A stretch of DNA of 64,000 nt. Source: a bacterium. Lineage in GTDB: Bacteria; ARS69. The notes beneath the pieces are model-generated. The model was not told the DNA's origin. It worked only from the letters and a program-made list of their open reading frames with translations, and made no database searches. Shown in pieces: positions 1-9,209 of this stretch. The stretch covers positions 1-64,000 of the forward strand of contig JALGZR010000012.1 of NCBI GenBank assembly GCA_025774805.1. Direction: 5' to 3'. The position numbers and the translations under genes were made by a program. Each line of letters begins with the position of its first letter. The stretch's first letter is position 1.

Positions 1-63
1 ACCGAGATGCTGAATTCAACGTGAGAACAAAAGGCGGCGGAGCGAGACGAACCGACATCAACA

Positions 64-222
64 TCACCTCATGGCAGGGAGGGGTGTGGGGTTCAGTGAT
101 GCGGGGCCGAGATCCAGCGCCTGCCTGATCGCGGGGATGTCCTCGGGAACGTTCATCGTCGTGGCGGGCGTGGGTTGAGGGAGGATCAGAGTAGGGAAGG
201 AGAAGCACATCAGCTGCTCCAT
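64..222 (-). pseudogene. Possible degenerate fragment of a secreted beta-helix protein
   Basis: A 52-codon frame contains the segment TTMNVPEDIPAIRQALD. This resembles the start of right-handed beta-helix domains in FCB secreted proteins (type: INVP-DYPTIQ-AID). The expected glycine/aspartate-rich helix repeats do not follow; the frame runs into proline-rich residues and a stop. No ribosome site or signal peptide is obvious. It may be a decayed remnant or chance similarity. Resemblance is by eye only. Confidence 0.15.
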
Positions 223-956
223 GGCAGCACGCCCGTAGTCTGGCGGTCGGCGTCGGGGATCCGGCTGGATACGTATCAGTATAGCGGGTGAGGGCAGGTG
301 AGATCACGCCCGGGGCAAGAGGCTGGCAGGAGGGCGGTTACGGCGGGCCGGCGACTCGGTTGGATTGGGTCGTACCGTTTGCCAACGTCGGTCCAGGCGG
401 AGCTGGCCGGTATCCAGGTTACGGGGCCCGGTTTGACGCGGCCGGCCAATTATTGATACGGTAATCGTGTTCACTGTCCCTGGGGACACGGTGGGGGGGG
501 CTCGGCTCACGACTGAGCCCACACGCGCCCGCCGCAACCCTCACCGCCTTCGGAGGGGGTCCATTGGATCGCCTCGAGAATGCGCTCCCAGCGCAGGCGA
601 CCCCCTGTCCGCAAGAGCTTCTGACGGGGACAGGGCATTTCTACCACCGACGGCAAGAGTGGATGGGATCGCCCGGGCCCCCGAGGAACTTCCTCCCGGC
701 TGAACCGACGCGCCCTGACGCGGCCGGTGCTCACCCGAGATGCGGCACATTCGACGGTATCGCTTCGTCCCCGTCACTCGATTCGACGCTCGCCCGAGAG
801 CTCTTCCCTTCAACGATCCCAAGCCTGTTCTCCGCAGGTGGACCCCCGTGGAGCCATCCCGGTCACGGGCTGTTGGCGTCGACAAGCCGCCCCATCACCC
901 GAGTCACGACGCAGAGAGACAGAGACGTAGCGACGCGGGAATCCTTCAAACGTCCC
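223..956. other. Long stretch with no supportable gene
   Basis: Several open frames exist on both strands, but all are Arg/Pro-rich, lack ribosome sites and look like non-coding GC-rich sequence. No tRNA, repeat family member or strong promoter was recognised. The end of the region carries AGGAGG at 957-962, which serves the next gene. Confidence 0.4.
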
Positions 957-970
957 AGGAGGTCGGGAAC

Positions 971-2575
971 ATGATACGGCAGATCAGCGAGGCCGCGGGT
1001 GTTCTACTAGTTGCGGCCCTCATCGTTACCAGTTTTGTCACTCCCAGCCGGGCCCTGTGTCCCCCGGGAGATTGCGGGCCGGGTGAGTTCTGGATCGATA
1101 TGTGTCCGCCGGGAATCGACTTCCTCCGGACGGAAGCGCTGGTAGGACTCGACCTGGATCTCGATAACATCGCAGACGTCAGCCTGATCATGGGCGGGCC
1201 GACGAACATCGTCCGACAGGGCGAAGTCGGCGGAGAGATTCAGACCGAGATCGTCTCCATGAGTCTAACCGGAGGAGGATACACGCTGACGGCCGGGGTG
1301 GGCAACGGTGAGTGCACTCCACCTCTCGCCAACCCGTCCCCCGGGGCCATCACCCCGACCCCCGACCCTGCCGTGGCGGAGAGCTTCTTCGACGTGTACT
1401 TCGAGGTGGAGTTCCCGTCGGGAATGTGCCTCTGGAATCATGCTCCTTTGACGTTGCGCGGATTCATCGACCGCGTTCCTCCCTGTGGTGACTATCTGCA
1501 TCCTACGCAGATCGTTCCCCTCTTCGATTCCCAGACTGGGGGGAACCACTTGGCCAACCTCGTCTCCGCGCGGCACCGGGTGTACGCTCAGCAACAGCAC
1601 TATCAGACGTACAAGATCTTGCCTCCCATAACCTCCGGCCTGATCGTTCAGGTCAGAGACCAGTTCGTCACCGATCCGAACCCGATGGACGTCGGCGTAT
1701 TGAACATCGAGAGGCTGCTGGTTCCCATCAGCAAGAACTACGGCGAGATCCTCGACCCGTTCGCGCACCTGACGTGGTGGACCATTGCCCCCGATACGAT
1801 GATCACCGAGTACTTGGAGGTGGACAATCAGCTCCACCCACCGGTGGTCCCCGCGAGGGTGATCATCAACGGCCCCCTGTTCATGCTGGCGCCGGCAGGA
1901 AAGGACCCCGAGCCCGGTCCACCCTTCCCGCAGATCCCCACCACCGTCGACCACTATCTCTGTTACGACGCGACCACTTTGAGGGACCCCGGAGACACGG
2001 TCCGAGTACAGGATCAGTTCATCTTCGAGGAGTTCGTGAGGGTGCAGCCGATGAAGTACTTCTGCGCTCCCTGCGAAAAGACCAATGGGCCGGACTTCTA
2101 TCCCATTCAAGATCCCGATAGACACCTGGCCCTCTACCCGATCGAGCCGTTCCCCTTCCAAACCGTCGTGGACATCGCCGATCAGTTCGCCGTCGTGACG
2201 GTCGATCTCCTGAGGGAACCGATCGAGTACCTCGTCGTTCCGAGCGGGAAGGTGCATGCGGGACATCTCGTGGGGGTCGGTTCGATCGAGACGGAGCTGC
2301 CGTTCGCTTTGCTGCCTCCGTCACCCAACCCGTCCACCGGCAGCACCACGATTCAGTTCAATCTGCCGCGCGAGAGCGATGTCGAGCTCGTGATCTACGA
2401 CATCGCCGGCCGTCGTGTGCGTGAGCTGGTCGCTGGACCCGTTCAGGCCGGACGCAACGTGATGATCTGGGACGGTCGGAACGAGGCGGGCGAAGCGGCC
2501 GCCAACGGCATCTACTTCGTCCGTCTGACCTGGGATGGAGGAACCGAGGCCGAACGCGTGACGATCATGCGGTAA
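971..2575 (+). CDS. Exported protein with C-terminal FlgD/Por-type sorting domain
   Basis: The product is 534 residues. I chose ATG 971 because AGGAGG (957-962) lies just upstream and a clear signal peptide follows (Arg/Ile start, hydrophobic core at about residues 9-21, then SRA-LC). The upstream in-frame extension is Arg-rich and implausible. The mature N-terminus is Cys/Pro/Gly-rich. The middle (about 30-445) matches no family I recognise. The last 85 residues read PSPNPSTG..., then VIYDIAGRRVREL, WDGRNEAG and GIYFVRL, ending VTIMR. This is the beta-sandwich found at the end of many exported FCB proteins and used for sorting or surface attachment. Function of the body is unknown. Confidence 0.8.
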   Translation: MIRQISEAAGVLLVAALIVTSFVTPSRALCPPGDCGPGEFWIDMCPPGIDFLRTEALVGLDLDLDNIADVSLIMGGPTNIVRQGEVGGEIQTEIVSMSLTGGGYTLTAGVGNGECTPPLANPSPGAITPTPDPAVAESFFDVYFEVEFPSGMCLWNHAPLTLRGFIDRVPPCGDYLHPTQIVPLFDSQTGGNHLANLVSARHRVYAQQQHYQTYKILPPITSGLIVQVRDQFVTDPNPMDVGVLNIERLLVPISKNYGEILDPFAHLTWWTIAPDTMITEYLEVDNQLHPPVVPARVIINGPLFMLAPAGKDPEPGPPFPQIPTTVDHYLCYDATTLRDPGDTVRVQDQFIFEEFVRVQPMKYFCAPCEKTNGPDFYPIQDPDRHLALYPIEPFPFQTVVDIADQFAVVTVDLLREPIEYLVVPSGKVHAGHLVGVGSIETELPFALLPPSPNPSTGSTTIQFNLPRESDVELVIYDIAGRRVRELVAGPVQAGRNVMIWDGRNEAGEAAANGIYFVRLTWDGGTEAERVTIMR

Positions 2576-2640
2576 GGTCTCCTCCCGGGTGCGGTGTCTC
2601 ATCTCGAGATCCGCTCAGCGGGAGCCCGACCGTTCGAACC

Positions 2641-2664
2641 GGGGCGGCCCTTCGGGGCCGCCCC
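2641..2664 (+). terminator. Rho-independent terminator with UUCG loop
   Basis: A perfect 10-bp GC stem (2641-2650 with 2655-2664) closes a TTCG tetraloop and is followed by a pyrimidine-rich stretch, gcctttccttc. It lies 66 bp after the stop of the exported-protein gene and should end its transcript. Confidence 0.75.
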
Positions 2665-2824
2665 GCCTTTCCTTCGGCCGCGAGCGCTCTCTCTTCCCGG
2701 TCGGCGACGGGCCGCCGCCACCCGTTCTTTTCGGCGGCGACCTCACGGGCCGCAATGTAAGCTCGGACCCGGTCGGCGAAGCCCCGGCTCCGGGGCCCCC
2801 GACCTTCGAGCAACGGGAGGCACC

Positions 2825-3073
2825 GTGCACGTCTATCTGCTGGTCTCGGGGGCGCTCGTCTTGCTGGCGGGTTTCGCTCTTCTCCTGTACGACCGTGCGC
2901 AGTGGAAACGCGTGGAGGAGTTCCTGGACGGACAGCCGGATCACGGGGAGGCCCGCGATCCCATTCTGTCGCGGGCGCGGGCACCCGAAGGCTCGAGAGG
3001 CTCTCGGAAGATCGCCCTCGCGCTCATCGGGATCGGGGCAGGGCTCTGCCTGGTCGGCGCGGGGTTGTCCTGA
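2825..3073 (+). CDS. Small two-helix membrane protein, unknown function
   Basis: The product is 82 residues, starting at GTG 2825 with GGGAGG a few bases upstream. Two hydrophobic segments are visible, at about residues 4-22 and 63-81. Between them lies a charged loop of about 40 residues rich in Arg, Glu and Asp. The arrangement suggests an inner-membrane hairpin with the loop on one side. It is preceded by a strong terminator and so has its own transcript. No family recognised. Confidence 0.6.
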   Translation: MHVYLLVSGALVLLAGFALLLYDRAQWKRVEEFLDGQPDHGEARDPILSRARAPEGSRGSRKIALALIGIGAGLCLVGAGLS

Positions 3074-3148
3074 CGAGGAGTCGTGGCGCGGCGGGTCGGT
3101 CGCCGAGGACCCTCGCCGTTCCGTGAATCGAGGCGGCCGACCGGGGCG

Positions 3149-4579
3149 TCAGGGGTCGGCGGCCCACTCCCCGGTCATTCGCCGGTAGACGTCGACGAAC
3201 CGACCCGCGATCACCGGCCATCCGTACTCCCGAAGCACCATCTCTCGGGCCCTCCTCCCCCGACGCCTCCTCTCCTCGGAATCGTGGACGGCCTCGAAGA
3301 GGACGCTCGCAAGAGAGTCGACGTCGTCGACCTCGGCGAACCAACCGTTGGCGTGGTCCCCCTCGGAGACGATGAACGATTCCGGACCCCCGCTTCGGGT
3401 CGCGATGCAGGGGACACCCACCGCCATCGCTTCGAGGAAGACCTGTCCGAACGGCTCGAAATGGGAAGGAGCCACGAGAAGATCGGCCAGGTTGAGGCCG
3501 CGAGCGAGAACGTCGTGCGGCAACCAGCCGCAGAAGAAGACGTTGTCGAGCCCGAGCCGGATCGAGGCGGAGTGGGGGTGCTCGCCCTCCCACTCCCCGG
3601 GCATCCCTCCCCAGACGAGAACGTTGTAGGGAGGCCGCCCGTTCGACTCGGCGAACCGGTCGTTCACGCGCCGCACGGCCTCCAACAGAAGGGGAACCCG
3701 TTTGAAGGCGAGGAATCGTCCGACGAACATCACCAGCGGTTGGAGACCTCCGTCGTCCCGATGGAACGCGCGGAGATCCTCGGGTGAGTAGCGGATGCTC
3801 CCGGGTTCCCCTCCCTCCCTCCATCCCCGGGGCTCGTCGACGAGAATGCGGCGCAGCAGGTCCATTCGGTCGTCGATCGAGAAATCGAGAGGACGAAAGA
3901 CCCCCACGTCGACGCCGTTGGGGATGGTGCTGATCCGCTCTTCGTCGATCCCGAGGAGCCGGATCCCCCGATCCCGTACGTCCGGGCTGATGGCGAAGTA
4001 GTGATCGATGCCGGACGCCGCGTCGGCGAGGCGACGTCGCCAGAGAGCGACCTCTCGGGGGATGTCCGGGTTCGCGACGAGGCCCTCCATCGCCTCCAGC
4101 ATCTTGAGCTCGGTGCCGTGCAGGTGGGCCGCCCGGGGGACGTTCAAGTCGGATGCGGCCATGTGCAGATGGTTGAGGTGGTGGAGATGCAGGACCTCGG
4201 GGGCGAAGGAGGCCGTCGACGCCAGGGCCGCGCGCCACCCGTCGACGAGGTGATCCAGGGATCGCTCGTCGACCCTGTAGAAGACGCGATCCGGAACCCC
4301 CGACTTGTCTTCGTAGCTCGGGTGCAGGGGGACTTCCCACTCGGTGGAGATCGGATCGCGTCCGTCCCGAAAGCCCCGCCAGGCCGGTGTGTAATCGACC
4401 TCGGTGAGATCCAGGCCCGCGTAGAACGCGCGGGCATCGTGCTCGGGATTCCCGTCCCGCAGGGTACCGACGAGGAGGTGGACTTCGTGGCCCAGCTCGC
4501 GGAGCGCGCTCGAGAGGTACCGCACGACCTGCGCGCTTCCGCCGCGGGGATAGAACACGAGACCCATGAGAACGCGCAT
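3149..4579 (-). CDS. GT4-family glycosyltransferase
   Basis: The product is 476 residues and transfers a sugar from a nucleotide donor. ATG 4579 gives the expected N-terminus (MRVLMGLVFYPRGGSAQVV), where GGSA is the usual glycine-rich acceptor-side loop of GT-B enzymes. The C-terminal half has VGRF near residue 287 and the GT4 donor-site motif EPFGQVFLE, whose glutamates E375 and E383 form the E-X7-E pair. A GVPCIATRSGGPESFI tail of the motif follows. Acceptor and donor are not predictable. It lies 35 bp downstream of the CxxC-protein gene on the same strand and probably shares its promoter. Four His residues around 131-139 are unusual but may be structural. Confidence 0.85.
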   Translation of the reverse strand: MRVLMGLVFYPRGGSAQVVRYLSSALRELGHEVHLLVGTLRDGNPEHDARAFYAGLDLTEVDYTPAWRGFRDGRDPISTEWEVPLHPSYEDKSGVPDRVFYRVDERSLDHLVDGWRAALASTASFAPEVLHLHHLNHLHMAASDLNVPRAAHLHGTELKMLEAMEGLVANPDIPREVALWRRRLADAASGIDHYFAISPDVRDRGIRLLGIDEERISTIPNGVDVGVFRPLDFSIDDRMDLLRRILVDEPRGWREGGEPGSIRYSPEDLRAFHRDDGGLQPLVMFVGRFLAFKRVPLLLEAVRRVNDRFAESNGRPPYNVLVWGGMPGEWEGEHPHSASIRLGLDNVFFCGWLPHDVLARGLNLADLLVAPSHFEPFGQVFLEAMAVGVPCIATRSGGPESFIVSEGDHANGWFAEVDDVDSLASVLFEAVHDSEERRRRGRRAREMVLREYGWPVIAGRFVDVYRRMTGEWAADP

Positions 4580-4614
4580 GAGCTCGACGCTACCACGCGC
4601 CCCCCTCGGCCGAT

Positions 4615-5097
4615 CTACGTCCCCATCTCCTTCACGGCCTTCTCGTGGAGCTCGAACAGCTTCGCCTGCACGTCGGGATCGTCCGACGTGAGCACCATGA
4701 TGTCGCCGTTCTTCGTCTGGCCCTGACTGTACCGGGCCCCGGCGGCGATCACCTCCCACATATCGAAGCAGTAGTGGCAGAGATCCTTCTCGGCCTGCTC
4801 CGCAGTCCACTCGGCGGTGGCCTCCCCGCTCTCGTTCATCTTCGCGCCGATCTCGTGGAAGAGCTCGACTTTGGAATCGTCCGTGACCCAGTGCAGCATG
4901 GCCAGGCCGTCGTTCATGCGGATCGTCTCACGCTTCATGACCGGCATGAGCTCTTCCATGTGAGGTGCCATGTGCTTGCAGATCGTGCAACTCGCCCACT
5001 CGCTCTTCTCCGCGTCCGAGTGGGTCGGCTCCTCGGCCCAGACCGTGCCGAGCGCCACGAACGCGCCCAGGATCAGGACCAACGGTATCCTCGACAT
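4615..5097 (-). CDS. Exported protein with two CxxC motifs
   Basis: The product is 160 residues. ATG 5097 follows AGGAGGAAT and starts a signal peptide (MSRIPLVLILGAFVALGTVWA). The mature part has CTIC and CHYC, two CxxC pairs about 75 residues apart. The regions between them are Met/Glu-rich and helical. The pairs could bind a metal or form disulfides in the periplasm. I do not recognise the family. It is the first gene of a likely two-gene operon with the glycosyltransferase and has the best sigma70-like promoter of this part of the window. Confidence 0.7.
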   Translation of the reverse strand: MSRIPLVLILGAFVALGTVWAEEPTHSDAEKSEWASCTICKHMAPHMEELMPVMKRETIRMNDGLAMLHWVTDDSKVELFHEIGAKMNESGEATAEWTAEQAEKDLCHYCFDMWEVIAAGARYSQGQTKNGDIMVLTSDDPDVQAKLFELHEKAVKEMGT

Positions 5098-5245
5098 CCT
5101 ATTCCTCCTTCGGATGGGCTGCGCTCGACGGGCCGCGCTGGCGCAGAGCATTGCGCGCGTGCATGCTGCCCCTCCCGTCCGATCCTCCCTCCACACTCCG
5201 CCCATCATCCATACTCTCCGCCCGCCGGAGCGCGCCGACGTCGAT

Positions 5246-5273
5246 CATAGCGGGCGGAAGACCGGAGTCAAGA
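5246..5273 (-). promoter_or_regulatory. Sigma70-type promoter of the CxxC-protein/glycosyltransferase operon
   Basis: On the minus strand TTGACT (5273-5268) is separated by 16 bp from TATGAT (5251-5246). This places a start site near 5239 and leaves a leader of about 140 nt. Both hexamers are close to consensus. Confidence 0.7.
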
Positions 5274-5767
5274 CCCGCGGCAGCGGAGCGGGAAGCGTGG
5301 CGGCGTCGGGCGAGCGCCTACCGGTGGCGGCCTTGGTCGGACCCCGAGTCCGATTCTCGGTACTCACGGTACCGGTGGTCTCGATGCAGTCCAGACCCGG
5401 GATAATTGTCCCGTCGTTGAGCCCGCCGAAGATGCTCCGCGGAATGAGCTCGTCGACCTGAACGTCTCCGAGGGCCTCGGCAATGGCGACCGGGTTGAAC
5501 GGAGCGGACCGAGCTCGGGCATGATGTCGAGTTCGACGACGCCCCCCCCAACGGGCAGGGAGCCGCGCCGGAATCCGACGACACGGGTTGAGCTCGTAAC
5601 GAGGACTCTCGGGACCGCGGAGAGAATCGGGGTGAGAGAAAGGAGGCGAGGAGCCCGGAAACGAGGTCGAGTGGCCCCCGAGGGCCCATGAAACGCACCT
5701 CCCGGGCCCTCACGTGCCTCTGGGCGCGGGCGCGGAATCCCCCGGACGGGCTGGAACTGCCATATAT
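5274..5767. other. Intergenic region, possibly with a decayed gene
   Basis: No intact gene is supportable. A minus-strand frame at about 5224-5490 reads like protein (SIFGGLNDGTIIPGLDC and nearby residues), but it has no start, ribosome site or upstream continuation. The sequence on its upstream side keeps a protein-like look only in another frame (VVELDIMPELGP). This would fit a frameshifted remnant of an exported protein; the call is weak. Confidence 0.2.
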
Positions 5768-5777
5768 CAGGCCGTGG

Positions 5778-5798
5778 CCTGACAAATGTCAGGTTTTT
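5778..5798 (+). terminator. Hairpin plus T-tract, reading rightward
   Basis: CCTGAC (5778-5783) and GTCAGG (5788-5793) form a 6-bp stem with loop AAAT, followed directly by TTTTT. A competing hairpin, CAGGCC/GGCCTG at 5768-5781, overlaps it. No plus-strand gene precedes it, so it may shield the 3' end of the minus-strand kinase gene from antisense transcription. Confidence 0.5.
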
Positions 5799-5822
5799 CG
5801 CCCCATCGGGCCGGCCCCGATC

Positions 5823-8600
5823 TCACCGCGCCTCGGCGAGCGCGCGCAACTCGGCGCTCCACCGATTCACCTCATCGGACTTGTCGATGTCGGGGTCGGC
5901 GGCGTCCCAGCGCACGTACAGCTCCACGATCCGGTCCAGGGCCTTCCGGAGCCGGATCGGCGGCGCGCTCCCGTCCTCTTTCAGCGAACGGCAGGCGTCC
6001 AGAAGCAGCTCCTCCGCCTCTCCATACCTTCCCTGTCCGGTGAGCGCGGCACCGAGGCCGCTCTTCGCCTGGGCGACCTCCCAGGCCCCCGGGGGATGAG
6101 CGGACTGGCGGGCCTCGAGGCACTCCCGCAGAACCGGCTCCGCCTCCCCGCAACGGTCCAGACCGACAAGGGCGAGCCCGAGAAACACGAGGGCGGAAGC
6201 GACATTCTCGTTCTCGGCCGGCAGCACGCGGCGCCCCGCGTCCAGGGCCTCGCGGGCGGAGCGCTCGCCCTCCTTGAACTTGCCCTGGTCGACGAGAAGG
6301 CGACTCACCTGCCACCGGGCCCGAATCGTGTGAGGATGCTCTTCCCCGAGGGTCCGAATGCGCCGCTCGAGCGTCTTTCGGTAGTACGGCTCCGCGCCCG
6401 CCAGGTCGCCGCGCAGGCGAAGAGTCCAACCGACGTCCGCGAGCAAAGTCATCGTCAGGCTGTTGTCCGGGCCGAGCGTCCGCTCGGCCGCCTCCAGGGC
6501 ATCGCGCAGCAGCGACTCGGCCCGCTCGATCTCCCTCTGCTGGAGGAACATCTCCCCCATGCTCTTCATGCCGCGCAGGGTCGTGGGATGCTCGGGACCG
6601 AGCACTTCCCGCATGAGGTCGATCGACTCGGCGTAGAGTTGCTCGGCCTCCTCGAGAGCGTTCCGCTCCCTCAGAATGGCCGCCAGGTTGAGGCCATGGA
6701 TCAGAACGCTCGGATGCTCTCGACCCAGCAGTCGACGATTCAGGGCGAACGCCTCGCGCAGAAGAGCCTCGGCTTCGGCGAGATCACCCCGACTTCGACG
6801 GATCCACGCGAGGTTGTTCAGGTTGTCCGCGACCTGCCGGCTCTCGTCTCCGAAGAGGGCACGACTCCGCTCGAGAGTCTCTCGCAGGGTCGCCTCCGCA
6901 CCGTCGAAGTCCCCCCGACTCTGCTGCACGACGGCCAGATCGGTCAGGCACGCGACGAATCCCTCGCTCTCCTCCCCGTCGGTCCGGCGATACGTCTCGA
7001 GCGCGTTTCGGATCAAGGACTCGGCGCTCTCGAAATCGGATCGGGACCAGAGAAGGCGGCCGAGGCTGTGTCGGCTCTCCGCCGTCTGAGAGCTGCCCGG
7101 TCCGAATCTCCCCTCGCGGAACTCGAGGGCGGATCTCAAATGCGGATCCGCCGCATCGTAGAGGCCGAGTGCCATGTACGTCGTCCCGATCGTGTTCTGC
7201 ACCGCCGCCCGAATCGCGGGTTGATTCTGAAAGGATCCCTCGACCCGCGCCGCCGCGTCGTCGAGCGCCTCACGGACCGACATCTCTCGATTCAGCGGAT
7301 TCGCCTCGGGGCTGGCCTCCGCGAGCATGTCGGTGAGAAACCGATTCACCGCTTTCGCGACGCTCGCCTCCGCCGTCGCGCGCTCCTCCGCCCGACGGGC
7401 GCGCACGGCCTGCCAGGTCGTAGCGCCGACCCCGGCGAGGAGCGCGAGGACCACGGCGGCGGCGCCCGCCACGAGCGCCCGGTGGCGTCGACGGAATTTG
7501 CCAAGTCGATAGAGCACGCTCGGTGGCCCGGCCATCACCGGGTCGTCGTGGAGATGGCGACGAACGTCGGCGGCGAGCTCGGAGGCCGACGCGTACCGAC
7601 GCGTCCGGTCCTTCTCGAGGGCCTTCATCGTGATCCAGTCGAGATCGCCGCGGAGTCGGTGGTGAAGCTTGCCCCGGTGCACCTGCCGGTTGTGGGCGAT
7701 CTCATTCGCCCCTTCCGCAAGAGTCGTCAGGCGAGAGCTGGGCTTCTCCGGCTCCTCGTCCCGGAGGATTCGCTGGATTCCCGCATAGCCGGCGGAGCGC
7801 AACGTTCGCGAGTCGAAGGGTAGCGATCCGGTAAGGAGCTCGTAGAGCAGAGTGCCGAGGGAGTAGACGTCCGTTCGTGTGTCGATGTTCAGGCCGGTCA
7901 TCTCCGCCTGCTCTGGGCTCATGTACTCGGGAGTCCCGAGAAGCTGCCCCTGCTCGGTGAAGACCACGTTCTCGGAGAGATGCTGCGCGGTCGCCTTCGC
8001 CACGCCGAAATCGATCACCTTGGGGACGGGTTCTTCGTCGACCACTTCGACCAGGACATTCGAGGGCTTGATGTCGCGGTGGATGACCCCTTTCTGGTGC
8101 GCATGCTGCACCGCATCGCACACCCGAGTGAACAGCTCGAGCCGCTTGCGCACGGGGAGACGGTTTCGATCGCAGTATTCGGTGATCGGGATGCCCGGCA
8201 CGTACTCCATCGCGAAATAGGGTCGACCGTCGTTCGTCATGCCGGCGTCGAACACCTTCGCGATTCCCGGGTGATCCATGAGCGCGAGCGCCTGCCGCTC
8301 CATCTCGAAGCGACTCATCACCTCCTCAGTGCTCATGCCGGACCGGATCACCTTGACGGCGACCCGGCGTCGCACCGGATTGAACTGCTCCGCGAGGTAC
8401 ACCACTCCGATTCCGCCGGAACCGATCTTCTCGATCACCCGGTAGTGGTCGATGTGCTGAACGGGACGATCGGCCTGAGAGGGACGGGCGCTGTCCGGAG
8501 ATCGACCGCCGGACGGGAGCGTCGCGCCGGCGCCGGAGGCGAGGGTCTCGGCCCAGGCGTCTCCCTCCTCGGCGGGAGGTGTGCGCTCTTCGGAATCCAT
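5823..8600 (-). CDS. Membrane-anchored Ser/Thr protein kinase with TPR repeats
   Basis: The product is 925 residues and phosphorylates proteins on Ser/Thr. The kinase domain spans about residues 52-350: glycine loop IGSGGIGVVYLAE at 59-71, ATP lysine K83 (VAVKVI), HRDIKPSN at 174-181 with catalytic D176, DFG at 197-199, and SPE at 228-230. One transmembrane helix lies at about 376-396 (RALVAGAAAVVLALLAGV). The rest, about 440-910, is a long array of TPR units of the NNLAWIRRSRGDLAEAEALLREA type, used for protein contacts outside the membrane. All catalytic residues are present. ATG 8600 has GGGAG upstream. This architecture is common in Planctomycetes, Acidobacteria and Eisenbacteria-like genomes. 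Targets are unknown. Confidence 0.93.
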   Translation of the reverse strand: MDSEERTPPAEEGDAWAETLASGAGATLPSGGRSPDSARPSQADRPVQHIDHYRVIEKIGSGGIGVVYLAEQFNPVRRRVAVKVIRSGMSTEEVMSRFEMERQALALMDHPGIAKVFDAGMTNDGRPYFAMEYVPGIPITEYCDRNRLPVRKRLELFTRVCDAVQHAHQKGVIHRDIKPSNVLVEVVDEEPVPKVIDFGVAKATAQHLSENVVFTEQGQLLGTPEYMSPEQAEMTGLNIDTRTDVYSLGTLLYELLTGSLPFDSRTLRSAGYAGIQRILRDEEPEKPSSRLTTLAEGANEIAHNRQVHRGKLHHRLRGDLDWITMKALEKDRTRRYASASELAADVRRHLHDDPVMAGPPSVLYRLGKFRRRHRALVAGAAAVVLALLAGVGATTWQAVRARRAEERATAEASVAKAVNRFLTDMLAEASPEANPLNREMSVREALDDAAARVEGSFQNQPAIRAAVQNTIGTTYMALGLYDAADPHLRSALEFREGRFGPGSSQTAESRHSLGRLLWSRSDFESAESLIRNALETYRRTDGEESEGFVACLTDLAVVQQSRGDFDGAEATLRETLERSRALFGDESRQVADNLNNLAWIRRSRGDLAEAEALLREAFALNRRLLGREHPSVLIHGLNLAAILRERNALEEAEQLYAESIDLMREVLGPEHPTTLRGMKSMGEMFLQQREIERAESLLRDALEAAERTLGPDNSLTMTLLADVGWTLRLRGDLAGAEPYYRKTLERRIRTLGEEHPHTIRARWQVSRLLVDQGKFKEGERSAREALDAGRRVLPAENENVASALVFLGLALVGLDRCGEAEPVLRECLEARQSAHPPGAWEVAQAKSGLGAALTGQGRYGEAEELLLDACRSLKEDGSAPPIRLRKALDRIVELYVRWDAADPDIDKSDEVNRWSAELRALAEAR

Positions 8601-8681
8601 GAGGATCTCCCTCGCAGAGGAAGACCCCCCCGGACACGGCTCCCTCCGGAGATCGAGTTCGCCGTCGGGGGGGGATCTTTG

Positions 8682-8704
8682 ATCATACTACATACTACAT
8701 AGTG
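8682..8704 (-). promoter_or_regulatory. AT-rich candidate promoter with TATGTAG repeats
   Basis: Upstream of the TPR kinase, the minus strand reads ACTATGTAGTATGTAGTATG and then ATC. This is a tandem TATGTAG heptamer ending in a TATGAT -10-like box. It is the only AT-rich patch in the 213-bp gap. No good -35 hexamer is seen, so an activator or alternative sigma factor may be involved. Confidence 0.4.
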
Positions 8705-8813
8705 TCCCGGGGACCGGGCCGGGTTTTCTTCGTAGACGTTTTTCGTTCCACGTCCCTTGAGGACCGGCCCGACGATACCGGATCGGTGCCGACCGAACGT
8801 GCGGACCCGAGCG

Positions 8814-9209
8814 TCAGCCCGCGAGTTGAATGAGTGAGATCACGGCCCCGGTCGGATCCTGGACGACGCAGAAACGTCCGATGTTCGGGATGTCTTGAGG
8901 GCCGTGCATGAGCTGTCCGCCGAGCTTTCCGATCTTCCCGGCCAGGGCGTCGACGTCGTCGACCGCGATGTAGGCCATCCAGTGGGACGGGACCGCCGGA
9001 GGAACGTCCGGCGGCATCGCCATCATACCTGCCGCGTCCTTGTCCCCGGCCTTCAGGAGCGTGTACTTCATGTCGGGCATCTCACTGTCGACGGCTTTCC
9101 AGCCCAAGAGCTCGGTGTAGAACTTCTCGGCGGCGCTCGTATCCCGGGTCATCAGCTCGTTCCAGCAGACCGTTCCGTGCGCGGGACGGGGGGCCTTTTC
9201 GTCGGACAT
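8814..9209 (-). CDS. VOC-superfamily (glyoxalase-like) protein
   Basis: The product is 131 residues. ATG 9209 follows AAAGGAGG closely. The sequence has the paired beta-alpha-beta-beta-beta modules of the vicinal oxygen chelate fold: HGTVCWNELMTRDTSAAEKFYTELLGW at the N-terminus and a second module, AYIAVDDVDALAGKIGKLGG, closing with FCVVQDPTGAVISLIQ. The subgroup resembles the CFP32/27-kDa-antigen type often annotated as glyoxalase/bleomycin-resistance/dioxygenase. Substrate is not predictable. A TATGCT -10-like box (9240-9235) suggests its own short transcript. Confidence 0.85.
   Translation of the reverse strand: MSDEKAPRPAHGTVCWNELMTRDTSAAEKFYTELLGWKAVDSEMPDMKYTLLKAGDKDAAGMMAMPPDVPPAVPSHWMAYIAVDDVDALAGKIGKLGGQLMHGPQDIPNIGRFCVVQDPTGAVISLIQLAG

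Noticed and set aside
2589-3188. Alternative plus-strand frame covering the small membrane protein
   Set aside because: It begins inside the terminator hairpin and has random composition; the 82-residue frame has a ribosome site and two clear membrane helices.
5688-7823. 711-codon open frame on the plus strand opposite the TPR kinase gene
   Set aside because: It is an antisense shadow: very Arg/Pro/Leu-rich, no ribosome site, and the kinase on the other strand has all its motifs.
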